Translations under genes and position numbers: made by a program
Part shown: positions 37,294-46,024 of the stretch, piece by piece
Layout of the letters: the number at the start of each line of letters is the position of its first letter
Numbering within the stretch: position 1 is the first letter of the stretch
From: Alphaproteobacteria bacterium
Lineage (GTDB): Bacteria; Pseudomonadota; Alphaproteobacteria; CALKHQ01
Assembly (NCBI GenBank): GCA_041396705.1
Contig: JAWKYB010000004.1
Coordinates: 62,001-126,000, forward strand
Direction: 5' to 3'
Length of the DNA: 64,000 nucleotides
The notes under the pieces: generated by a model
Told to the model about the DNA's origin: nothing
The model's database searches: none
The model's input: only the letters and a program-made list of their open reading frames with translations

Positions 37294-38634
37294 ATGTCGG
37301 ATCTCATCGAGTGGATTACGCGGCACCGGGCGACCGAGGTCGAATGCCTGGTGCCGGACATCTCGGGCATTGCCCGCGGCAAGATCCTGCCCGCCAGCAA
37401 GTTCAAGGACAGCCTGACCGACCGCGGCCTGCGCCTGCCCGAGGCAATCTTCGTGCAGACGGTGACCGGCGAGTTCGCCGACAGCGCGGCCACCAGCGAC
37501 ACAAACTCCGACGTCTACCTGGTGCCCGACGCCAGCACGATCCGACCGGTGCCGTGGTACGAGGAGCCGACGGCTCAGGTGATCTGCGATGCCTTCTATG
37601 CCGACGGCTCGGTGGTCGACCTGGCGCCGCGCTATGTGCTGCAGCGCGTGCTCGCGCTCTATGCCGAGCGCGGCTGGCGGCCGGTGGTGGCCCCGGAGAT
37701 CGAGTTCTTCCTGGTCAAGGTCAACGCCGACCCGGACTACCCGCTGGAGCCGCCGATCGGCCGTTCCGGGCGCATGGAGACCGGGCGCCAGGCCTATGGC
37801 ATCGAGGCGGCCAACGAGTTCGATCCGATCGTCGAGGACCTCTACGACTATTGCGAGGCGCAGGGGCTGGAGGTCGACACCATCAACCACGAGGCCGGCG
37901 CCGCGCAGATGGAGATCAACTTCCAGCACGGCGACGCGCTGGACCTCGCCGACCAGGTCTTCGTATTCAAGCGGACGCTGCGGCAGGCGGCGAACAAGCA
38001 CAAGGTCTATGCCACCTTCATGGCCAAGCCGATGCAGGACGAGCCCGGCAGCGCCATGCACATCCATCAGTCCGTGGTCGACGCCGACAGCGGCCGCAAC
38101 CTGTTCGCGACCGCGACCGGGCTGGATTCGGCGCTGTTCCGCAGCCACATCGCCGGCCTGCAGAAGTTCATCCCGACGGTGATGCCGGTTTTCGCGCCCA
38201 ACCCGAACAGCTATCGCCGGCTGCGGCGGCATTCGGACGCACCGATCAACACCCACTGGGGCCAGGACAACCGCACCTGCGGCCTGCGCGTGCCGATCTC
38301 GGCCGGTGAATCCCGCCGGGTGGAGAACCGGGTTGCCGGCGCCGACGTCAATCCCTACCTCGCCATCGCCGCATCGCTGGCCTGCGGCTATCTCGGCATG
38401 ACCGGCAAGATGAAGCCGAAGCCGGCGGTGACCGGCAGCGCCTACCGGCTGGCCTACAACCTGCCGCAGCACCTGCCCGATGCACTGTCGAAGATGTCCG
38501 CGTCGCGGCCGATGCGCGAGCTGCTGGGCGACCGCTTCGTCGACGCCCTGATCGACGTCAAGCGCGAGGAGTGGAGCGCCTATCAGGCGGTGATCAGCCC
38601 CTGGGAGCGCGAGCACCTGCTGCTGAACGTCTGA
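37294..38634 (+). CDS. puuA: Glutamine synthetase family protein, gamma-glutamylpolyamine synthetase-like
   Basis: The 445-residue protein has the GS beta-grasp N-domain (VECLVPDISGIARGK) and the catalytic domain with PEIEFFLVK, the HEAGAAQMEINFQHG segment, the SAMHIHQSV ATP-loop and the NPNSYRRL strand. The pattern is that of the PuuA/GlnA-like group which glutamylates putrescine or other amines, not true GlnA. A putrescine-pyruvate aminotransferase and a PotD-type binding protein follow within 4 kb, supporting a polyamine role. Whether the physiological amine is putrescine, spermidine or ethanolamine is not readable. Confidence 0.85.
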   Translation: MSDLIEWITRHRATEVECLVPDISGIARGKILPASKFKDSLTDRGLRLPEAIFVQTVTGEFADSAATSDTNSDVYLVPDASTIRPVPWYEEPTAQVICDAFYADGSVVDLAPRYVLQRVLALYAERGWRPVVAPEIEFFLVKVNADPDYPLEPPIGRSGRMETGRQAYGIEAANEFDPIVEDLYDYCEAQGLEVDTINHEAGAAQMEINFQHGDALDLADQVFVFKRTLRQAANKHKVYATFMAKPMQDEPGSAMHIHQSVVDADSGRNLFATATGLDSALFRSHIAGLQKFIPTVMPVFAPNPNSYRRLRRHSDAPINTHWGQDNRTCGLRVPISAGESRRVENRVAGADVNPYLAIAASLACGYLGMTGKMKPKPAVTGSAYRLAYNLPQHLPDALSKMSASRPMRELLGDRFVDALIDVKREEWSAYQAVISPWEREHLLLNV

Positions 38635-38719
38635 CCGCGTCTGTCCGCGCCGGGCGCCCGACGGAACCTTTCTCCGGGTCGGCGGTTCTTCCAGCCATTG
38701 CAAGCTGGGAGACGTTCGC

Positions 38720-38794
38720 ATGAACGCAATCATCTATCTCGTCGGCCTGGTGGTGATCGTTTTGGCGATCCTGTCGCTGCTCGGCCTCCACTGA
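38720..38794 (+). CDS. 24-residue hydrophobic microprotein
   Basis: ATG at 38720 starts a 24-codon frame, MNAIIYLVGLVVIV then LAILSLLGLH, that is a single transmembrane helix. GGGAGA lies 8 bases before the start. Very short proteins with this N-terminus recur in alphaproteobacteria as far as I remember. It is the first of three consecutive membrane-protein genes. Function unknown; a stress-response membrane peptide is possible. Confidence 0.6.
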   Translation: MNAIIYLVGLVVIVLAILSLLGLH

Positions 38795-38867
38795 CGCCCG
38801 GCGCCGCATCGGCGCACGGGCCGTGCCCGCTGCGCCATCCCCCGACCCCGTTTCGAGGACTTGACGC

Positions 38868-39740
38868 ATGGCAGATACAACCGTGCCACCCCCGGTGGCC
38901 GTAACGCCGGCCGAGGCGATCGCCCGCCGGCCACTCGTCGACTGGCCCGCCGTGTTCGCAGGGGCGGTATTCGCCGCCGCGGTCGCCTTCCTGTTCACCA
39001 GCTTCGGTGCCGCGATCGGGTTGTCGCTGGCGGAGCTGCTGGCCGGCGGCGGGTCGGCGGTCTGGGCCACCATCGCGATCGGGCTCTGGGTGGCCTGGGT
39101 GGCGATCAGCAGTTTCCTCGCCGGCGGCTATGTCACCGGGCGGTTGCGCAGGCCGCTGGCTGGCGCGAGCCAGCATGAGGTCGAGGTGCGCGACGGCCTG
39201 CACGGTTTGATCATGTGGGGCACGGCCGCGCTGTTGGGCGCGATGCTGGCTGCCTCCGCTGTTGCCGGCACCGCGCGGGTTGGCGCTCAGGCCGTGGCTG
39301 CGGCGGGCGAGGCGGCGGTCGAAGCGATCGACGGTCCCGCCATCGCATATCTGGTCGACCGCCTGTATCGCAGCACCGATGGCGCCGGCGCCTCCGTGGC
39401 CCTGCGCGACGAGACCGGCCGTATCCTGGCCGCCGTCGATGGCGAAGGCGCCCTTGATCCCGCGGACGAAGCCTTCTTGATCGAGCAGGTGAGCGCCCGC
39501 ACTGCCATCGGCGAGGACGAGGCCCGCGCCCGTCTTGCCGACGTGACCGGCCGGCTGCAGGCCGCCGCCCAGGATGCGGCGCAGGCGGCGGACGTGGCGC
39601 GGCGCGTCGGCGTGCTCGGCGCCTTCATGATCGCCGCCTCGCTGCTGATCGGCGCGGCCGCCGCTTGGTGGGCCGCCGGCGTGGGCGGGCGCCATCGCGA
39701 CGAGGGCACCGATTTCGGCCGCTGGGTCCGCTGGCGCTGA
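38868..39740 (+). CDS. Membrane protein of unknown function
   Basis: The 290-residue protein has four predicted helices: VFAGAVFAAAVAFLFTSFG, a segment near residues 64-88, GTAALLGAMLAASAVAG, and a C-terminal pair around GAFMIAASLLIGAAAAWWAAG. Between helices three and four lies a soluble stretch of roughly 110 residues rich in Ala, Glu and Arg that looks helical. This resembles a widespread family of alphaproteobacterial envelope proteins without known function. It is flanked on both sides by genes for hydrophobic microproteins of 23-24 residues. Confidence 0.75.
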   Translation: MADTTVPPPVAVTPAEAIARRPLVDWPAVFAGAVFAAAVAFLFTSFGAAIGLSLAELLAGGGSAVWATIAIGLWVAWVAISSFLAGGYVTGRLRRPLAGASQHEVEVRDGLHGLIMWGTAALLGAMLAASAVAGTARVGAQAVAAAGEAAVEAIDGPAIAYLVDRLYRSTDGAGASVALRDETGRILAAVDGEGALDPADEAFLIEQVSARTAIGEDEARARLADVTGRLQAAAQDAAQAADVARRVGVLGAFMIAASLLIGAAAAWWAAGVGGRHRDEGTDFGRWVRWR

Positions 39741-39785
39741 CGCTGGCCTTTGCGGCATCCCGACCAACCGAATGTGGAGACGACG

Positions 39786-39857
39786 ATGGCTTACCTGATC
39801 CTGTGGCTGCTCGGCGTGCCGCTGTCGGTGATCATCATCCTGGCGATCCTGCTGTAG
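39786..39857 (+). CDS. 23-residue hydrophobic microprotein
   Basis: ATG at 39786 begins a 23-codon frame, MAYLILWLLGVPL then SVIIILAILL, that is a single membrane helix with a kink-forming Pro. GGAGACGACG precedes it with GGAG 6 bases from the start. It follows the 290-residue membrane protein by 45 bases and is probably in the same transcript. It is unlike the microprotein at 38720 except in size and hydrophobicity. Confidence 0.55.
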   Translation: MAYLILWLLGVPLSVIIILAILL

Positions 39858-39985
39858 CGGCCGACGGTCGGTCGCGGCGTGCGCCGCCGGCGCGGGCGCT
39901 GCGACCGACCGTTGCATTTGCGCCGCCGTGGCTGGGCATCCCCGGTCAGCCCTCTTATGGTGTCCGGCAGCTGCAACAGCCGAGG

Positions 39986-41352
39986 ATGCCCATCGTGCCC
40001 ACCGACCAGAGCCGTTGGAACCGGCTCGATGCTGCCCACCACATGCATCCGTTCACCCACTTTTCCGGCCTGGCCAAGGAGAAGGTGCGGGTGATCACGC
40101 GCGGCGAAGGGGTTTGGCTGTGGGACAGCGACGGCAACCGCTATCTCGACGGCATGGCCGGCCTGTGGTGCGTGAACGTCGGCTATGGCCGGCGCGAACT
40201 GGCCGACGCGGCGCATCGCCAGATGCTGGAGCTGCCCTACTACAACACCTTCTTCAAGACCACGACGCCGGCCGTTGCGCAGCTGTCCGAGCGGCTGGCG
40301 GCGATCACCCCGGCCGGGCTCGACCATTTCTTCTTCGCCAACTCCGGTTCGGAAGCCAACGACACCATCGTGCGCATGGTGCGCCACTACTGGAACCTGC
40401 GCGGCGAGACCAATCGCAAGGTGTTCATCGGCCGGCGCTGGGGTTATCACGGCTCGACGATGGCTTCCGCCAGCCTGGGCGGCATGGCGGCGATGCACGC
40501 GATCGCCGACCTGCCGCTGCCGGGCTTCGCCCATATCGACCCCCCTACTGGTACGAACACGGCGGCGATCTGACGCCGGAGGCGTTCGGCGAGGTCGCAG
40601 CCGGCTGGCTGGAGGCGAAGATCGAGGCGATCGGACCGGACCTTGTGGCCGCGTTCATCGCCGAACCGCTGCAGGGCGCCGGCGGCGTATTGATCCCCCC
40701 TGCCACATACTGGCCGGCGGTGCAGCGGATCTGCCGCAAATACGGCATCCTGCTGATCGTCGACGAGGTCATCTGCGGGTTCGGACGCACCGGCAACTGG
40801 TTCGGCAGCGACACCTTCGCCATCGAGCCCGACCTGATGCCGATGGCCAAGGGCATGTCGTCGGGCTACCAGCCGATCTCCGCCGTCGCCGTCGGGCCGC
40901 GGGTCTATGAGGCGCTGTTCGCCGATCCGGATGAATTCGCCCACGGTTTCACCTATTCCGGCCATCCGGTAGCCTGTGCGGTGGCCGCCGAGAACATCCG
41001 CATCCTGCACGACGAGCGGCTGGTCGAGCGCGTACGGACCGACATCGGGCCCTATCTGGCCGAACGGATGGGCGCGCTGGCGGACCACCCGCTGGTCGGC
41101 GAGGTGCGCAGCATCGGTCTGATCGGCGCGGTCGAACTGGTGGCCGACAAGCAGGCGCGCCGCTTCTTCGTCGACCGCGGCCGGGTCGGCACGCTGTGCC
41201 GCGACCACTGCATCAACTCCGGCCTGATCATGCGGGCGACCCGCGACACCATGCTGTTCGCGCCGCCTTTCACGATCAGCCGCGACGAGGTCGACCGCAT
41301 GGTCGAGCTGTTTGCCGCGGCCCTGGATGCGACCGCCCGCGCCGTGCTCTAG
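39986..41352 (+). pseudogene. spuC: Putrescine-pyruvate aminotransferase (SpuC-like) with poly-C frameshift
   Basis: Both halves match a class III aminotransferase of about 455 residues. The first frame (MHPFTHFSGLAKEKVRVITR, LDGMAGLWCVNVGYG) reaches GFAHIDPP and then ends at 40573. The second frame resumes with YWYEHGG and runs to 41352, with FIAEPLQGAGG, DEVICGFGRTGNW and the PLP lysine in PMAKGMSSG. The break is at 40541-40545, where five Cs follow GAC and six are needed to encode DPPYWYE. One added C restores the gene. A homopolymer sequencing error or a genuine loss of function are both possible. Neighbours are a PuuA-like synthetase and PotD, consistent with putrescine degradation. Confidence 0.85.
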
Positions 41353-41475
41353 GAGCCGTACGGTCCCCGCGGGTGTGGGGCGGATGATGCGTTGACAAAG
41401 CTTCGGGTGCGATGATTGCATCGCGGCAATGTTAGCCAGCCGGGCCAACCGGCGCTGAACATGGAGCATGGGTGT

Positions 41476-42570
41476 ATGACGACTTCGAACAACGGGCGCG
41501 CGGCACGGCGCGCCGGGCTGCGCCCCAACCGGCGACAGTTCATGCAGGGCGTGGCCGCCATCGGCATCACGCTGCCGGCGTGGTCGCGCAGCGCGCGCGC
41601 CGAGGGCCAGGTCAACGTCTACAACTGGGACACCTATATCGGCGAGGACACGATCGCCGACTTCGAGGATGCGACCGGTGTCACCGTCAACTACGACCTG
41701 TTCGCCGACAACGCCGAGCTGTTCGCCCGCTTCCGCGAAGGCAATCCGGGCTATGACGTGATCGTGCCGACCAACGACTACGTCGAGCGCATGATCGTCG
41801 CCGGGATGCTGCAGGAACTGGACCACGGCAAGATCCCGAACTTCGCCAACATCGAGCCGGTGTTCCAGGATGCCACCTTCGACCCCGGCCGCAAGTACAG
41901 CATCCCCTACATGTGGGGCACCATCGGCATCGGCTATCGCGTGCCCGAGGTGGAGGGCGTGCCGGACAGCTGGAAGTGGCTGTTCGATTCCGACGCTTAT
42001 TCCGGCCGGATCGCGATTCTGTCCGAGCCGACGACGGTGATCGGGCTGGTGATGAAGTATCTGGGCTACTCGCTGAACTCGACCAACACCGCCGAGATCG
42101 ACGAGGCGACAGAGCTGCTGATCCAGGCCAAGCGCCACATCAAGGCGTTCGCGCCCGACAACGGCCAGGACCTGCTGCTGTCCGGCGAGGTCGACCTGGT
42201 GATGGAGTGGAACGGCGACATCCAGCAGGTGATGGCGGAGGACGAGGAGATCTCTTACGTCGTTCCGAAGGAAGGCGGCATGCTGTGGCAGGATTGCATG
42301 TGCATTCCCAAGGACGCGCCGAACCCCGACAACGCGCACGCCTTCATCAACTTCGTCAACGAGCCGGAGATCAACGCGGCGATCGCCAGCTTCATCAACT
42401 ACGCGACGCCGAACGGTGCCGCGAAGGCGCTGATGCCGGCGGAATATCTCGACAACCCGACGATCTTCCCGCCGGACGAGGTGCTGGCCAATTGCGAGTT
42501 CCCGCTGTTCCTCGGCCAGGAGCACGGCCAGTACATCGAGTCCGCGTGGACCCGGATCGAGGCGGCCTGA
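41476..42570 (+). CDS. Spermidine/putrescine-binding periplasmic protein (PotD/SpuD-like)
   Basis: The 364-residue protein has a Tat-type signal (PNRRQFMQGVAAIG, cleavage near ARAE) and the polyamine-binding-protein fold: VNVYNWDTYIGEDT, then YDVIVPTNDYVERM and IPYMWGTIGIGY. It would capture polyamines in the periplasm for an ABC importer. No PotABC genes are in the window, so it is an orphan or works with a remote transporter. It follows the SpuC-like gene by 123 bases. Start 41476 was chosen over 41416 because the Tat signal then lies at the proper distance. Confidence 0.88.
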   Translation: MTTSNNGRAARRAGLRPNRRQFMQGVAAIGITLPAWSRSARAEGQVNVYNWDTYIGEDTIADFEDATGVTVNYDLFADNAELFARFREGNPGYDVIVPTNDYVERMIVAGMLQELDHGKIPNFANIEPVFQDATFDPGRKYSIPYMWGTIGIGYRVPEVEGVPDSWKWLFDSDAYSGRIAILSEPTTVIGLVMKYLGYSLNSTNTAEIDEATELLIQAKRHIKAFAPDNGQDLLLSGEVDLVMEWNGDIQQVMAEDEEISYVVPKEGGMLWQDCMCIPKDAPNPDNAHAFINFVNEPEINAAIASFINYATPNGAAKALMPAEYLDNPTIFPPDEVLANCEFPLFLGQEHGQYIESAWTRIEAA

Positions 42571-42732
42571 TCCGCACGCGCTGACCCGATCGCCCGCTGC
42601 CGGCGCCACCGCAGGTGGCGCCGCTTCGCCATTCCTTTCGGCGGGCGCGAAGGGTTCCGCGGCCACCGACGTATCTGCCATGGCGCGTCGTGCCACGCCG
42701 CGGCGCGCACACACAGATGAAGGAACGCGCCG

Positions 42733-43668
42733 ATGAACCTTCGCATCCGATGGCTTGCAGGCGCGGCGGCGGTTTGTGCGCTGGCCGTGCCGGCCGTGCC
42801 GATCGGTGCCGCCGGACAGGTCAGCATGACCACCGACGCGCAGTACCGCTACGTGGCAGCCAACGGCATTCCCGACCACGCGACGGGCAGCTTTCCGAAC
42901 CCGCACAACCCGAACAGCATCGCCGCCCAGTCCTATCACTACCGCATGCCGCTGAACCCGCATGTCGCCGCGACGCCGACCGCCCTGGGCATGGGCCCGT
43001 TCGGCGTGGCGGTCAACGGCGTCCCGTTCGACCCGTTCGCGGCGGAATTCTGGAACCGCGACATGAATTCCGGCTGGCAGTACGAGCCGCTGTCGGGCGC
43101 GATCGACCTCGGCGTCGACATGGCCAATGCCCATGTCCAGCCTTCCGGCGCCTATCACTACCACGGTATCCCGGCACCGTTGGCCGGCCGCCAGGCCGAC
43201 GGCCATTCCGCGTTGGTCGGCTGGGCTGCGGACGGATTCCCGATCTATGCCACCTACGGCTATGTCGATCCGGCCGGTTCGGGCAGCGGCACAGAGGCGC
43301 TGCAAAGCAGCTACCGGGTGCGTTCCGGTGCGCGCAACGGCGGGCCGGGCGGCGCCTATGACGGAACCTTCGTCCAGGACTACGAGTATGTCGCCGGACT
43401 CGGCGACCTCGACGCGTGCAACGGCAGGGTTGCCGTCACGCCGGAGTTCCCTTCCGGCACCTATGCCTACTTCCTGACCGACCGCTATCCCTTCATCCCG
43501 CGCTGCTTCGCCGGCACGCCCGACCCCAGCTTCAGGCCCATGATGGGTGCGGGCCAGGGCGGTCCAGGAGGACCGGGTGGTCCCGGCGGGCCCGGTGGCC
43601 CGGGCGGTCCCGGCGGCCCCGGTGGTCCGCCCGGACCCAGCGGGCCTCCGCCGCCGCCGCGCCGGTGA
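42733..43668 (+). CDS. Secreted YHYH-domain protein with collagen-like Gly-Gly-Pro tail
   Basis: The 311-residue protein has a signal peptide (cleavage near GAAG) and a YHYH domain with the defining PSGAYHYHGIP and VGWAADGFPIYATYGY. The last 45 residues are almost pure Gly and Pro: about eight GGP triplets then a proline-rich end (PPPPPRR). YHYH proteins are exported and of unknown function. The GGP tail is encoded by degenerate codons, so it is under protein-level constraint rather than a simple DNA microsatellite. Its stop overlaps the next start. Confidence 0.85.
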   Translation: MNLRIRWLAGAAAVCALAVPAVPIGAAGQVSMTTDAQYRYVAANGIPDHATGSFPNPHNPNSIAAQSYHYRMPLNPHVAATPTALGMGPFGVAVNGVPFDPFAAEFWNRDMNSGWQYEPLSGAIDLGVDMANAHVQPSGAYHYHGIPAPLAGRQADGHSALVGWAADGFPIYATYGYVDPAGSGSGTEALQSSYRVRSGARNGGPGGAYDGTFVQDYEYVAGLGDLDACNGRVAVTPEFPSGTYAYFLTDRYPFIPRCFAGTPDPSFRPMMGAGQGGPGGPGGPGGPGGPGGPGGPGGPPGPSGPPPPPRR

Positions 43669-44348
43669 GCGACCGCCCGAGGCGTGCGTGCGCCGAGAGC
43701 CTTGCCATGGGGGCCGCCCGCAGGGGCGGCCCCGACGCGCTCGAGGCCCTGCTGCCACAGCCATTGCCGCCAGCCGAGCTCGCCGCGCTCGGTGACGACC
43801 GCTGGCTGTCGATCATGACGCGCTGCGTGTTCAACGCCGGCTTCAACTGGAAGGTGATCGAGGCGAAGTGGCCGGGCTTCGAAGAGGCGTTCGATGGTTT
43901 CGACACCGGCCGTTGCGCCATGCTGTCCGACGATGACATCGACCGGCTGCTGAAGGACAAGCGGGTGGTGCGCCACGCCAGGAAGCTGATGTCGGTGCGC
44001 GAGAATGCGGTATTCCTGCAGGGGCTGGCCGCCGAGCACGGCGCGGCCGGGCGCCATCTCGCCGCCTGGCCTGCGACCGACCACGTCGGGCTGCTGGACC
44101 TGCTGAAGGCGCGCGGCAGCCGGCTGGGCGGAAGCACCGGCCAGTATGCCGTCCGCTTCATCGGCAAGGACAGCTTCATCCTGTCGCGCGACGTCTGCGC
44201 GGCGCTGGTGCGCGAAGGCGTGGTCGACAAGACGCCTTCGTCGCGCCGCGACATGGCGGCGGTGCAGGCGGCATTCAATCGCTGGATGGACGAAAGCGGG
44301 CGCGGGCTCACGCAGATCAGCCGCACGCTGGCGATGAGCGTCGGTTAG
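43665..44348 (+). CDS. DNA-3-methyladenine glycosylase I-like protein
   Basis: The 227-residue product contains the Tag-like helix-hairpin-helix fold with RCVFNAGFNWKVIEAKWPGF, a substitute for the usual Tag opening, and RHARKLMSVRENA. It excises 3-methyladenine from alkylated DNA if active like its relatives. GTG 43665 overlaps the YHYH stop; ATG 43707 is an alternative start. Its stop shares bases with the stop of the convergent hydrolase gene. Confidence 0.75.
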   Translation: MSDRPRRACAESLAMGAARRGGPDALEALLPQPLPPAELAALGDDRWLSIMTRCVFNAGFNWKVIEAKWPGFEEAFDGFDTGRCAMLSDDDIDRLLKDKRVVRHARKLMSVRENAVFLQGLAAEHGAAGRHLAAWPATDHVGLLDLLKARGSRLGGSTGQYAVRFIGKDSFILSRDVCAALVREGVVDKTPSSRRDMAAVQAAFNRWMDESGRGLTQISRTLAMSVG

Positions 44349-44992
44349 AGCGCGCGTACGAACCCGGCGACCGCGTCGGCGGCTTCGTCCCGGCACGCAT
44401 CGGCCGTTCGACCCGAGCGCTTGAGCGGGTCGAGGCTGTGGTCGCCGCCTTCGATCCAGTGCAGTTGCACCGCTGGCGACAGCGCATAGCCGGCCACCTC
44501 CGCCGGCACGCCGAAACTGTCGCGCGTGCCCTGCACGATCAGGGTCGGGGTGCGCTGGTTTTCCAGGTGGCCGGTGCGGACCTTCTCTGGTCGACCCGGC
44601 GGATGGAACGGATAGCCGAGGCACGCCACGCCGTCGACCGGAACGCCGCGGGCCTGCCCCTCGTCGGCGATCATCGAGGCGATGCGGCCGCCCATCGACT
44701 TGCCGCCGACCAGCAGCCGCCGCCTCGACCGGTCCGTGCGCGCCGCCTCGATCGCCGCCCAGAATGCGGCGCGCAGCGCCGGTTCGCGGTCCGGCGGCCG
44801 GCGCCGCCCCTCGCTGCGCCGGGTGGCCATGTAGGGGAAATCGAAGCGGGCGACCGCGATGCCGCGCGCAGCCAGGCGAGCGGCCATCCCGGACATGAAC
44901 GGCGTGTCCATCGGCGCGCCGGCGCCGTGGGCCAGCACCAGCAGCGCATCGGCACTGGCCGGCTCGTCGAACAGCAGCGACGGGTCAGCCAC
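44345..44992 (-). CDS. Alpha/beta hydrolase (KANL3/Tex30-like)
   Basis: The 215-residue enzyme has the oxyanion segment LVLAHGAGAPMDTPFM, a nucleophile elbow GGKSMGGRIAS, the acid in VQGTRDSFG and the catalytic His in EGGDHSLDP. This is the KANL3/Tex30 branch of small hydrolases. GTG 44992 is the likely start and overlaps the end of the GST gene. Substrate unknown. Confidence 0.8.
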   Translation of the reverse strand: MADPSLLFDEPASADALLVLAHGAGAPMDTPFMSGMAARLAARGIAVARFDFPYMATRRSEGRRRPPDREPALRAAFWAAIEAARTDRSRRRLLVGGKSMGGRIASMIADEGQARGVPVDGVACLGYPFHPPGRPEKVRTGHLENQRTPTLIVQGTRDSFGVPAEVAGYALSPAVQLHWIEGGDHSLDPLKRSGRTADACRDEAADAVAGFVRAL

Positions 44993-45596
44993 CGGGCTCT
45001 GACCGTTGGAACGAGGGCCGAGTCCGCATCGTCGCGTACCAGTCCGCCACGGCCGGGCAGCGCGCGCGCCAGCCGCAATCGGCGAAGCGGAAATCGAGAT
45101 AGCCGAGCAGGCAGCCGAGCGCGATCTGCGCCAGGTCCGGCGTCGCGCCGGCACGCGCCTCTGGGTGGCGTTCGAACCAGTCGAGGCCGGCCCAGATCCG
45201 GTCCATCTGATCGTCGATCCAGGCCTGCCAGCGCTGCGGCTCCGGTCGCACGACGGACTCGTAGCGGATCGTCACCGCGGCCTCGGTCATGCCGTTGGCC
45301 AGGGCATGGGCGGTCAGCATCCGCCAGCGCCCGGGACCTTCGGCAGGCAACAACTTGCCGCCTCCCGCCCTGGCGTCGAGATAGAGGCAGATCACGGTGG
45401 AGTCGTAGAGCGCCTCGCCGTCGTCGGTGACCAGTGCGGGGATCTTGCGCAACGGGTTGACCGCATCGGCGAAATCGCGGTTCGGCTGGGTCGGCGCCAC
45501 CTGCACCGTCTCCAGGGTCAGCGGAATGCCGAGTTCCTCGGCGCAAACCCGAACCTTTCGCGCGAAGGGCGACGCCGGCGCATGGCAGAGCTTCAT
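44985..45596 (-). CDS. Glutathione S-transferase family protein
   Basis: The 203-residue protein has a thioredoxin-fold N-domain (MKLCHAPASPFARKVRVCAEE, with NPLRKIPALV and the glutathione-contact DSTVICLYLD) and a helical C-domain. Ser9 is the probable activating residue, as in zeta/theta-like bacterial GSTs. The start overlaps the stop of the TfoX-like gene, and the stop overlaps the start of the hydrolase gene. Confidence 0.87.
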   Translation of the reverse strand: MKLCHAPASPFARKVRVCAEELGIPLTLETVQVAPTQPNRDFADAVNPLRKIPALVTDDGEALYDSTVICLYLDARAGGGKLLPAEGPGRWRMLTAHALANGMTEAAVTIRYESVVRPEPQRWQAWIDDQMDRIWAGLDWFERHPEARAGATPDLAQIALGCLLGYLDFRFADCGWRARCPAVADWYATMRTRPSFQRSEPGG

Positions 45597-46000
45597 CGTG
45601 GTGCTTCCTTCCCCCGTGTCGGCTTCTTCGCGGTCTTCGGGCCGCGCGACCTCGCCGGGCCCTTCGCGGCCCTGGCGCGCAGCGCAGCCGCCAGCGCGCG
45701 TTCGGCCCATGGCGCCATCGCCGACGGGTCGTCCATCGCGTCGAGCGGCACCGTGACGTAGGGCATCGTCACCGGCTTGCCGCCGGTCTTGCCGTCATAA
45801 ACGAAGGGCTCGCCGCCGGCCTCGGCAAAGGCGTCGCGGACCTGGTCGTCGACGCGCAGATACAGGGTGTCGTATGCGATCAGGCCGAACATCACGTCGC
45901 CACTGTAGATGCCGTGGCCGCCGAACATGCGGCGGGCGCGGGCGTCGGCGATCGAGGCCAGCAACTCCAGGCAATGCGCCACGAACCCGTCGTCTGCCAT
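45593..46000 (-). CDS. TfoX N-terminal domain protein
   Basis: This 135-residue protein is a stand-alone TfoX/Sxy N-domain: ARRMFGGHGIYSGDVMFGLI, then YLRVDD and the YVTVPLDAMDD strand. The tail is basic (Lys/Arg/Pro-rich). Short TfoX-domain proteins of alphaproteobacteria have no proven competence role. It starts the three-gene minus-strand cluster with overlapping stops and starts. Confidence 0.83.
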   Translation of the reverse strand: MADDGFVAHCLELLASIADARARRMFGGHGIYSGDVMFGLIAYDTLYLRVDDQVRDAFAEAGGEPFVYDGKTGGKPVTMPYVTVPLDAMDDPSAMAPWAERALAAALRARAAKGPARSRGPKTAKKPTRGKEAPR

Positions 46001-46024
46001 CGGCCGAGGGTTCCGCTGCGCCGG

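Noticed and set aside
41353..41475. Upstream start at 41416 for the PotD-type gene
   Set aside because: It places 20 extra residues before the Tat signal and lacks a ribosome site.
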